Of a stretch of DNA of 5,528 nt, positions 1 through 5,527 are shown piece by piece (positions within the stretch are counted from its first letter, which is position 1; every line of letters begins with the position of its first letter). The DNA comes from Deltaproteobacteria bacterium. Lineage in GTDB: Bacteria > Desulfobacterota > GWC2-55-46 > DRQE01. The notes beneath the pieces were generated by a model. The model searched no databases. It saw only the letters and a list, made by a program, of their open reading frames with translations, and was not told the DNA's origin. Made by a program: the position numbers and the translations under genes. The DNA is taken from assembly GCA_030636245.1 (NCBI GenBank), contig DAOVXI010000117.1:1-5528 (forward strand), given 5' to 3'.

Positions 1-1557
1 CGCTATAACATCCGCTTAAAAGACGATAAAACCTATGTAAGCATTAAGATAACCACCTCTGAAGAATTTCCCAGAATACTCGTAACAAGAAAGATAAAAG
101 ACGATGGTTCAAGGTACTTTGGACCGTATGCCTCGGCAAAGCAAGTAAGGGAAACCATCAAGACGATAAGGAAGATATTTCCTTTATGTGTTTGTACCCC
201 GCACGAGTTCAAGAACAGGGTCAGGCCATGCCTTGATTATCAGCTGGGTATCTGCTCTGCACCGGCAGTGGGAAAGATAACAAAGGGAGATTATATGGAG
301 CTTGTGGAGGGAGCGATGATGTTCCTTCAGGGTAAGAATAAAGAGCTGCAAAAACGTCTTGCTTTTAGGATGAAGGCTGCGGCTACCCAGGAAGACTTTG
401 AGACAGCCGCAAAGCTTAGAGATAACATGACAGCACTAATAGCTATACTTGAGGAGCAAAAGGTTGTCACGACATCAGGGTCCGACAAGGATGTTTTTGC
501 TTTTGCCAGGTCGGGCGGCGATATGGCCTTTGTTGTTATGTTCATAAGAGATGGAAGGCTCACTGGTAAAAGGGATTTTTATTATAAAGATACCGTAATA
601 CCGGATGATGAGGCCATGGCATCCATGTTGAAGCAGTATTATTATAACGCCAACTACATACCAAGTGAGGTGATCATACCTGTCATGCTGGAAGATAAGG
701 CAGTCATTGCAGAGTATCTTAGTGAGAGGCGTGGTAAGAGATGCATCATAAAGAAACCTTTCCGCGGCTTTGATAAGAAACTTCTGGATATGGCTTTTGA
801 GAATGCAAAGGAAGCCCTGCGGCTTAAGAGCATTGTGACGCTTGACCCTGCGCTTGAGGAGGTCAAGAAGAGGGTCAAGCTCAAAGTGATACCAAGGCAT
901 ATCGAAGCCTTCGATATATCAAACCTTATGGGCGAGGATGCGGTCGGAGCAATGGTCGCCTTCAAAGACGGCAAGGCAGATAAGTCCGGTTATATGAAGT
1001 TCAAGATAAAGGGTGTAGACGGTCCTGATGATTACGCTATGATGGATGAAGTGCTTAGAAGGAGATACGCAAATGGCGGAGGAGATAGAGGGCTTCCCGA
1101 TATGATACTTATGGATGGAGGAAAGGGGCAGCTTGCGATCGCACTCAAGGTTGCGAAGGAGCTTGGGCTACAAGGGGTTGCGTTGCGTGCCCTGGCTAAG
1201 GAAAGAGAGATGATCTCCTTAAAGGGCAAGGTGATAAAGGGGGAACGTGTGTTCCTGCCCGGGGTAAAAGATCCGATATATCTGAAGGAAGGTAGTGCCG
1301 GCGACCTGCTTTTGAGAAGGATAAGGGACGAGGTGCATCGTTTTGCCATAACATATCATAGGAAACTCAGAGGTAAGAAGATCGGCTCTGTGTTGGAAGA
1401 TATCCCCGGTGTGGGTACGGTAAAGAGAAAAGCGCTTTTTGAGAGATTTAAGAGCCGGGATGAGATAAAAGGCTCATCCATAAGTGATCTAATGGAAGTA
1501 AAAGGTATTACAAGGGTGATAGCAGAAAGAATTATTGAAAAATTGACAGCTATTTAA
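1..1557 (+). CDS. uvrC: UvrABC excinuclease subunit C, 5'-truncated by window edge
   Basis: UvrC makes both incisions around bulky DNA lesions in nucleotide excision repair after UvrA/UvrB damage recognition. The frame is open from base 1, so 518 residues are visible and about 90 N-terminal ones, including the GIY-YIG motif, lie outside. Using visible numbering, the end of the GIY-YIG domain is seen (RYFGPYASA, about 39-47), then a Cys-containing linker (63-89), a UVR helix pair for UvrB contact (about 110-147), the RNase H-like 5'-nuclease half with FDISN (Asp305), Asp344 in GPDDYA, LMDGGKGQ (Asp372) and VHRFA (His446), and a C-terminal tandem HhH (about 465-515). The Asp305/344/372 spacing equals that of E. 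coli Asp399/438/466, and the His is within two residues of its expected position. A GTG at 268 could be taken as a start, but clear UvrC sequence precedes it. One oddity is that the fourth expected Fe-S cysteine is Ala89. The identification is very secure. Confidence 0.97.
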   Translation, partial: RYNIRLKDDKTYVSIKITTSEEFPRILVTRKIKDDGSRYFGPYASAKQVRETIKTIRKIFPLCVCTPHEFKNRVRPCLDYQLGICSAPAVGKITKGDYMELVEGAMMFLQGKNKELQKRLAFRMKAAATQEDFETAAKLRDNMTALIAILEEQKVVTTSGSDKDVFAFARSGGDMAFVVMFIRDGRLTGKRDFYYKDTVIPDDEAMASMLKQYYYNANYIPSEVIIPVMLEDKAVIAEYLSERRGKRCIIKKPFRGFDKKLLDMAFENAKEALRLKSIVTLDPALEEVKKRVKLKVIPRHIEAFDISNLMGEDAVGAMVAFKDGKADKSGYMKFKIKGVDGPDDYAMMDEVLRRRYANGGGDRGLPDMILMDGGKGQLAIALKVAKELGLQGVALRALAKEREMISLKGKVIKGERVFLPGVKDPIYLKEGSAGDLLLRRIRDEVHRFAITYHRKLRGKKIGSVLEDIPGVGTVKRKALFERFKSRDEIKGSSISDLMEVKGITRVIAERIIEKLTAI

Positions 1558-1564
1558 AAGGTGG
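1556..1564 (+). promoter_or_regulatory. Shine-Dalgarno for comEC (AAAAGGTGG)
   Basis: A purine-rich AAAAGGTGG overlaps the uvrC stop codon and ends four bases before the TTG at 1569. It is the reason for choosing that TTG, since no ATG exists near the start of the frame. The 11-base gap and the SD lying on the upstream stop suggest one transcript with translational coupling. Confidence 0.7.
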
Positions 1565-1568
1565 CAGC

Positions 1569-4019
1569 TTGGATCAATTAAGAAAACGCCCTATAGTGTT
1601 AGTAGCCGCAGCTGTTCTTTTAGGAGTTGTTCTTGAGAGCTATCTAAAACTCTCGCCGACAACCTCTGCAGCTGTGGTTTTATTTTTTGCCTGTCTTTCT
1701 GTCTATGTATACTTAAAAAAATATCATCATGTATTCATATCAATACCACTATTCATTGCGTTCGGAGTTCTTTACTCATCGGTAATATTCAGTTTCACTC
1801 CAAAATCAGAGCACGTACTAAGCTATGCCGATGGTGAGTATAAGGCAATTGAAGGAGTTGTTAAAACATTACCGGCTGTGAAAGGAGAGGCATTCAGATT
1901 TATTATCGATGTTTCTGCCATAGAGGACGATTCCTCCGGCTTCAAGGGCTCAAGCGGTTTTGTGTTGGTTAATCTGCGAGGAGTAAGAGAGCTTAAAGAG
2001 CCGCCTCGTATTAAGGATGTTATTCGTGTATATGGTCGTTTAAAAGAGGTAAAGAACTTTGGCAACCCCGGTGAGTATGATTATCAATCGAGCCTAGGAA
2101 GATTGGGCGTTTTTGCCAGTATCTCTGTTAGTGAAGGGAGATATTATAGTCTTAGAAAAGGAAGTGGTTTATTAAATACTTTAAACAAAGCGAGGCACTC
2201 GATTAGTGCCCGTATAGATGACGCTCAACTAAAGAACGGTGGGCTCATAAAAGCGCTTTTGCTCGGAGAGAAGGGCGCTGTACCGTTTGAGATGAGGGAG
2301 GGTTTTATTAGAGCCGGAGGAGCGCATTTACTTGCGATATCCGGGCTGCATGTTGGTTTTATCGCATGGTTATCATATTTATGTTTTAGCTGGTGCTTAA
2401 GACGAAGCACGACCTTTTCTCTTGCATACGATGTAAGAATAACAGCGCTAATCTTGAGCCTTATCCCAATTCTTTTCTATGGTGCGATCGCAGGATATCC
2501 TGTCAGCACTCAGAGAGCGGTTGCCATGGTAATGGCATTTGTTCTTTCAATAGGTATAGGAAGAGTGAGGGATATTTATAGCGCAATCGGTTTTGCGGCA
2601 CTTGTCGTTATGATCGTTTCGCCGGTGTCACCCTGGGAGGTGTCTTTTCTATTATCTTTTTCAGCTGTCTTTTCAATTGCCTGGCTAGTTGTGCCTCTAA
2701 AAGGAATGTTTGCAAGTATTGATGTGGAAGAACGATCAGTGTTGAGCAAGATCAGCGGCGGTGTTAAAGTGGGTTTCTTTGTAAGTCTGGCTGCAACTCT
2801 CGGCACGGCTCCAATTACAATAAATACATTCAACATGTTCACGCCTTCATCTGTCATCTCAAATATAATCACCGTTCCTGTCGCAGGGTTACTGGTTCTT
2901 CCAAGTGCGTTTATCGCAGTTATATTAATGCCCGTATCAACCGTCGTTTCAAATGCCCTGTTAAATGTCTCCGATGTTTTCGCATCAGTACTTGTTGGGT
3001 TGATGGAGTTTTTCTCAAGTGCTGAGTATTCATCAATATGGATGCTTAAATTGAGTGGATATGAGGTCGTGATCTATTATGTAGGATTTTTGAGCATACC
3101 GTTCGTTCTCAAAAAAAAATCAAGACCAATAGCGTTAACTTTATTTATTTCATGCGTGGTGTTGCTGATCGCCGCTGATATTTATAAAACACAAAGATCA
3201 ATACCGGATAAGTTAAGAGTAACATTTATAAGTGTCGGTCAGGGAGATGCTGCACTTATTGAGGTGCCACCGACCAGGGATGAGCCTGTAAAAAGATTAT
3301 TGATCGACGGAGGAGGTTTCTTTTCAACTGATTTTGATATTGGAAGGTCTGTTGTTGCGCCTTTGCTGTGGAAAAAGGGAATTAGAAATCTGGATTACGT
3401 TATCTTAAGTCATCCGCAGATAGATCATATGGGCGGCTTGGCTTTTATGATAGATAATTTTGATCCTGATGAATTTTGGTGGAGCGGTATCGGTGAACTA
3501 TCAAATGAAATGAAAGAGGCAATAAACACTTCCGGTGTGAGATCCATAAAAAAGGGTTTGGGAAGTGAAGTCACATCAGTTAATGAGTTACAGGTGGAGT
3601 ACTTATGGCCGGAGCTGAGGGAGGGATCTGATTATGATACAAAAGAAGTCAATGACAGCTCGCTCGTGATGCGTTTAAGTTACGGAGAGAAAAGTTTTCT
3701 TTTTACCGGTGATATAGGCAGAAAAGTTGAAGCGATGATCATGGATAGCGTAAATGCGGTAGATGTTCTAAAAGTCGCGCATCATGGTAGCGCTACATCA
3801 TCATCAGAGGAATTCATTAGGAAGGTGAAGCCTGATTATGCTGTGTTTTCAATAGGTTATGCGAACAGGTTCAACCACCCTAACGAGCGGGTCGTTATAA
3901 CGATAAGGAGCGGAGGAGCAAAATTATTATACACGAGTATTGATGGCGCTATAACCTTCGAAACCGATGGTATTGAGATCAGGCAAAGTACGGATTTGAC
4001 CAATGTAGGTGTTTTTTAG
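1569..4019 (+). CDS. comEC: ComEC/Rec2 family DNA internalization channel protein
   Basis: This inner-membrane protein imports single-stranded DNA into the cytoplasm during natural transformation. The 816-residue length is typical. The N-terminus has hydrophobic helices (about 8-25, 34-49, 56-75), then an OB-like DUF4131 region (about 90-190). The Competence domain (about 225-510) starts with LIKALLLGEK and holds the hallmark GAHLLAISGLH (251-261) and multiple membrane helices. The C-terminal metallo-beta-lactamase-like domain (about 548-800) begins VTFISVGQGDA and has LSHPQIDHMGG (His615, Asp619, His620), LFTGDIG (Asp715), VAHHGS (His738-739) and a final NRFNHP (His770). The middle His of HxHxDH is Gln617; ComEC proteins often vary here, so nuclease activity is possible but unproven. 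The TTG start is supported by an SD. The gene lies 11 bases after uvrC, probably in one operon. An A9 run (3111-3119) separates channel and hydrolase halves. Confidence 0.95.
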   Translation: MDQLRKRPIVLVAAAVLLGVVLESYLKLSPTTSAAVVLFFACLSVYVYLKKYHHVFISIPLFIAFGVLYSSVIFSFTPKSEHVLSYADGEYKAIEGVVKTLPAVKGEAFRFIIDVSAIEDDSSGFKGSSGFVLVNLRGVRELKEPPRIKDVIRVYGRLKEVKNFGNPGEYDYQSSLGRLGVFASISVSEGRYYSLRKGSGLLNTLNKARHSISARIDDAQLKNGGLIKALLLGEKGAVPFEMREGFIRAGGAHLLAISGLHVGFIAWLSYLCFSWCLRRSTTFSLAYDVRITALILSLIPILFYGAIAGYPVSTQRAVAMVMAFVLSIGIGRVRDIYSAIGFAALVVMIVSPVSPWEVSFLLSFSAVFSIAWLVVPLKGMFASIDVEERSVLSKISGGVKVGFFVSLAATLGTAPITINTFNMFTPSSVISNIITVPVAGLLVLPSAFIAVILMPVSTVVSNALLNVSDVFASVLVGLMEFFSSAEYSSIWMLKLSGYEVVIYYVGFLSIPFVLKKKSRPIALTLFISCVVLLIAADIYKTQRSIPDKLRVTFISVGQGDAALIEVPPTRDEPVKRLLIDGGGFFSTDFDIGRSVVAPLLWKKGIRNLDYVILSHPQIDHMGGLAFMIDNFDPDEFWWSGIGELSNEMKEAINTSGVRSIKKGLGSEVTSVNELQVEYLWPELREGSDYDTKEVNDSSLVMRLSYGEKSFLFTGDIGRKVEAMIMDSVNAVDVLKVAHHGSATSSSEEFIRKVKPDYAVFSIGYANRFNHPNERVVITIRSGGAKLLYTSIDGAITFETDGIEIRQSTDLTNVGVF

Positions 4020-4025
4020 TATAAT
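3996..4025 (+). promoter_or_regulatory. Sigma70-type promoter inside the 3' end of comEC
   Basis: TTGACC (-35, 3996-4001) and a consensus TATAAT (-10, 4020-4025) are separated by 18 bases. The -35 and spacer lie within the last codons of comEC and the -10 straddles its end. The expected start of transcription, about 6-8 bases after the -10, falls at 4031-4033, on the ATG of the next gene. The hexamers are seen directly; promoter activity is inferred. Confidence 0.7.
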
Positions 4026-4031
4026 GATAGT

Positions 4032-4613
4032 ATGAAATCTATACTTATATTGATAATGACACTCTCTATAGCCATCTTTTTTTTAGAGAGTGAATCCTTT
4101 GCAGAGTTGTACAAATGGACGGATAAGGATGGAACCATTAACGTGACCAATGACCTTGATAAGGTTCCATATGAATACCGTGACCAGGTGGACGTTAGAG
4201 AGGATTCTCCCTATGTGGCTCCATCCAGGTCGAGCGGTCCTATGCCTGTTACGGATAAGAAGTACAGGCCATGGTATAAGCCAGATAAAAGCAGCTCAAC
4301 TATTCAAGAGGTCGGCAGGTTGTACGGCGGTAAGAACCTGAAGTGGTGGAGTAAAAAGTTTCAGGACATAAGGGCTAAAATTAACGAGCTTGAGGTTGAG
4401 TACGATAGTAAGGATAGTTATGTTAAGGTCTTTGAAGGCGGAAGATATGTAGGGCAGATCTATACTCAGGAAGAAATATTAATGTACGAAGATTATAGGT
4501 TGAGCCTTGAAAAGATAGAGAAGGAAATTGAAGACAAGAAACTTGAGCTTGGTGACCTTACAAGAAGTGCTACGCGTCATGGTGTGCCGAGAAAAATACG
4601 TGAGGGCGGCTAA
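4032..4613 (+). CDS. Secreted/periplasmic DUF4124-type protein with C-terminal coiled coil
   Basis: The 193-residue product has a signal peptide: MKS, a hydrophobic core (about 4-18) and a likely signal peptidase I cut after SFA (residue 24). No lipobox Cys is present. Directly after it, ELYKWTDKDGTINVTNDLDKVP (25-46) matches the DUF4124 pattern (YKWxDxxGxxxxT/S), a short domain common in exported proteins of Gram-negative bacteria with no established function. Residues about 103-175 are charged and helix-prone (KIEKEIEDKKLEL), suggesting a coiled coil. No enzyme motif is seen. The ATG at 4032 begins a proper signal peptide, but no SD precedes it; the promoter placement suggests a leaderless mRNA. 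The next ATG (4056) would give a weaker signal and also lacks an SD. The stop codon overlaps the convergent gene's stop. Reality and export are well supported; function is unknown. Confidence 0.85.
   Translation: MKSILILIMTLSIAIFFLESESFAELYKWTDKDGTINVTNDLDKVPYEYRDQVDVREDSPYVAPSRSSGPMPVTDKKYRPWYKPDKSSSTIQEVGRLYGGKNLKWWSKKFQDIRAKINELEVEYDSKDSYVKVFEGGRYVGQIYTQEEILMYEDYRLSLEKIEKEIEDKKLELGDLTRSATRHGVPRKIREGG
4060..4092 (+). repeat. 9-bp perfect inverted repeat in signal-peptide codons
   Basis: CACTCTCTA (4060-4068) and TAGAGAGTG (4084-4092) are exact reverse complements around a 15-base loop ending in a T-run. In RNA this would form a hairpin about 30 bases from the start of the inferred leaderless message. 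It may be chance within codons for a hydrophobic stretch, or an operator or mRNA structure. Confidence 0.45.
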
Positions 4614-4891
4614 CCTTCCTTGAACAGCTCTTTGAGTTCGTCTATTGAGCCGCTATTATTCATTTGCTTGTTCGTACCACCCACCTTGAAGTAATCACAG
4701 AAGTTGGCCCTGTCTTTTTCAGTAATCCGTTCAGCTTGAGGTTCCCTGCATTCATTGTAAGATGAGGTGTCATGAAAGACACAGTTAAGGCTAAGGCAAA
4801 CCTTAAGGTCGCTCTGACACTTAGGACAGCAATCCGCCCTCCCGGGCTGGGTTGTTATCTCTACAGTATTCCCGCATGAAAAGCACTTCAT
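4610..4891 (-). CDS. Small Cys-rich zinc-ribbon protein, function unknown
   Basis: The 93-residue product starts MKCFSCG and carries CxxC (Cys3, Cys6) and CxxC (Cys22, Cys25), a classic zinc-ribbon knuckle pair, plus a second cluster (Cys32, Cys37, Cys48, Cys65) around YNECREPQAERITEKDRANFCDYF (45-68). The pattern resembles small conserved hypothetical proteins of Deltaproteobacteria-like genomes; no reaction can be assigned. The C-terminal tail is acidic (SIDELKELFKEG). The ATG at 4891 is chosen because GAGG (4901-4898) lies six bases upstream; a TTG at 4903 would add four residues and swallow that SD. The gene is convergent with the DUF4124 gene, sharing stop-codon bases. Its upstream side is a terminator hairpin, so its promoter is not obvious. 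Zinc binding is likely; the role is unknown. Confidence 0.82.
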   Translation of the reverse strand: MKCFSCGNTVEITTQPGRADCCPKCQSDLKVCLSLNCVFHDTSSYNECREPQAERITEKDRANFCDYFKVGGTNKQMNNSGSIDELKELFKEG

Positions 4892-4905
4892 ATTTGGCCT
4901 CAAAG

Positions 4906-4935
4906 AAAAAGGGTCTTTAAATTAAAGACCCTTTT
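4906..4935 (-). terminator. Rho-independent terminator downstream of tRNA/tmRNA 3' end
   Basis: GGGTCTTTAA (4911-4920) and TTAAAGACCC (4922-4931) are exact reverse complements around one central base, extended by A-T pairs to a 14-bp stem. Read on the minus strand it is followed by TTTTTC. It sits just past the CCA of the tRNA/tmRNA end, as expected for the terminator of that RNA gene. On the plus strand it is followed by TTTTAT, so it could act in both directions. Confidence 0.75.
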
Positions 4936-4942
4936 ATAAATT

Positions 4943-4970
4943 TGGTGGAGGCGGTGGGAATCGAACCCAC
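4943..4970 (-). tRNA. 3' end fragment of a tmRNA (ssrA) or tRNA; probable attachment site
   Basis: On the minus strand there is a perfect T-arm, GTGGG-TTCGATT-CCCAC (4970-4954), then acceptor strand CGCCTCC, discriminator A and encoded CCA ending at 4943. The acceptor strand and CCA fit tmRNA 3' ends (5' partner GGGGGCG) as I know them. Upstream of the T-arm I cannot build an anticodon arm with correct spacing and U33, a D-arm, or a matching 5' acceptor strand, and no good tmRNA tag ORF or 5' end lies within 400 bases. It is therefore a fragment. Integrases often recombine at exactly this part of ssrA and tRNA genes, leaving a 3' copy at the far end of the island. The RNA-derived identity is well supported; ssrA versus tRNA is not settled. 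Confidence 0.7.
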
Positions 4971-5016
4971 GTTGTTAATAGCCAACACATTGATTTAATA
5001 GAATATTTTATGACTA

Positions 5017-5057
5017 AAATTTACCTTGGGGACGGTCTGGGGACGCAAGGTAAATTT
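5017..5057. repeat. REP/MITE-like palindrome with internal GGGGACG direct repeat
   Basis: AAATTTACCTTG (5017-5028) and CAAGGTAAATTT (5046-5057) are 12-bp perfect inverted repeats. Between them the loop, together with the last G of the left arm, contains GGGGACG twice (5028-5034 and 5039-5045) separated by GTCT. A third partial copy of the arm (TTTACCTT, 5064-5071) lies just outside. The architecture resembles REP-type or IS200/IS605-associated hairpins; I see no transposase gene in the window. No poly-T run follows on either strand, so it is not a simple terminator. Confidence 0.7.
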
Positions 5058-5207
5058 CTAGTGTTTACCTTTTCGAGCTATGTTTTGATTGATCATTTGC
5101 GAAGTACACCTACAAGTCTTTATTTTCGAGAAGTTGAAAAAATGAAGGTTGTTGCGTGAAACATGCATAACCGCAGATATAAGCGGTGCGATAATCTGGA
5201 CATCCAT
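5058..5207 (-). CDS. Small ORF overlapping the upstream stop (TAATG); possible gene remnant
   Basis: The ATG at 5207 overlaps the TAA of the upstream membrane-protein gene as TAATG, an arrangement typical of translationally coupled genes. The 49-residue product begins MDVQIIAPLISAV, which looks like the start of a membrane-anchored protein, but then turns into basic, Cys-containing sequence (SRNNLHFFNFSKIKTCRC) and ends at a TAG directly abutting the palindrome arm. One reading is that a longer downstream gene was cut by a deletion or insertion at the island edge, keeping only its N-terminal codons. It may also be non-coding chance. No function is recognised. Confidence 0.35.
   Translation of the reverse strand: MDVQIIAPLISAVMHVSRNNLHFFNFSKIKTCRCTSQMINQNIARKGKH
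5171..5186. repeat. Short hairpin CCGC-N8-GCGG
   Basis: CCGC (5171-5174) and GCGG (5183-5186) pair around an 8-base AT-rich loop; the flanking A5170/T5187 adds a fifth pair. It lies within the small ORF, just after the membrane-protein stop on the minus strand. No T-run follows, so I do not call it a terminator. Confidence 0.3.
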
Positions 5208-5527
5208 TAGGCATACATTTTTATTAAATACCTAGCAAGCATAAATAAAATATACACTGTGCTTACAGAACCCATAATAATTAAAAACCATATAAGTGCC
5301 GTAGTGGCCTTTGAGAGTTTGGGTACTTGCAAAACATCGATTATTTTTGCCGCTCCTTCATCAGACTCTATTCTAGTCATTATTTGGTCATAAGTTGTCG
5401 GTGGGAAATATAGGTAAGTAATTGATATTTCTCCCTTTGGAATTAAGGCAGGAAATATAATTTCCTTTCCACCCCGAGGAAGGTCTTTTAATTCGTACTG
5501 TACATCTGGATAAACACTAAAATCTGT
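5207..5527 (-). CDS. C-terminal part of a single-pass or few-pass membrane protein, N-terminus beyond window
   Basis: The minus strand is open from the window edge for 106 codons to a TAA at 5207-5209. The visible protein starts as a soluble domain (KDLPRGGKEIIFPALIPKG, then ISITYLYFPPTTYDQI) with alternating hydrophobic residues suggesting beta strands. It ends in one clear membrane helix (about 75-98, TALIWFLIIMGSVSTVYILF) and a short basic tail, RYLIKMYA. A C-terminal anchor with the soluble domain on the other side of the membrane is likely. I do not recognise the family. It lies on the presumed island side of the tRNA/tmRNA fragment and overlaps the next small ORF by TAATG. The coding call rests on the uninterrupted frame and the protein-like composition. 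Confidence 0.65.
   Translation of the reverse strand, partial: TDFSVYPDVQYELKDLPRGGKEIIFPALIPKGEISITYLYFPPTTYDQIMTRIESDEGAAKIIDVLQVPKLSKATTALIWFLIIMGSVSTVYILFMLARYLIKMYA

Noticed and set aside
475..900. 141-codon open frame on the minus strand inside uvrC
   Set aside because: It lies fully antisense to strongly conserved UvrC domains, has no SD or protein-family features, and is best explained as a shadow frame.
654..1349. Two minus-strand open frames of about 105 codons opposite the nuclease half of uvrC
   Set aside because: Ser/Leu/Pro-rich antisense translations of a well-supported gene, with no independent evidence.
1823..2872. Several short frames on either strand within comEC
   Set aside because: All overlap confidently assigned ComEC domains and show no protein-like motifs or start signals.
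4150..4341. 63-codon plus-strand frame inside the DUF4124 gene
   Set aside because: Out of frame with a gene supported by a signal peptide and a domain match; no start signals of its own.
4892..4903. TTG at 4903 as start of the zinc-ribbon gene
   Set aside because: It would place the good GAGG SD inside the coding region; ATG at 4891 has that SD at ideal spacing and begins the conserved MKCFSCG.
4943..5000. A complete tRNA on the minus strand with an anticodon loop in GCTATTAA
   Set aside because: GTTG/CAAC does pair around that loop, but the T-arm follows without a variable loop, U33 cannot be placed with a paired 5-bp stem, and no D-arm or 5' acceptor strand exists.
5017..5057. CRISPR repeat or attenuator interpretation of the palindrome
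   Set aside because: Only one full unit is present with no spaced array, and no T-run or leader peptide follows the stem.
5065..5100. Minus-strand codons reading Ala-Asn-Asp-Gln and ending in TAA, resembling the start of a tmRNA tag peptide
   Set aside because: The tag would end in Ser-Lys-Arg instead of the hydrophobic Ala-Ala type end, the distance to the CCA is short for a tmRNA, and no 5' acceptor strand (GGGGGCG) is found upstream. Likely chance.
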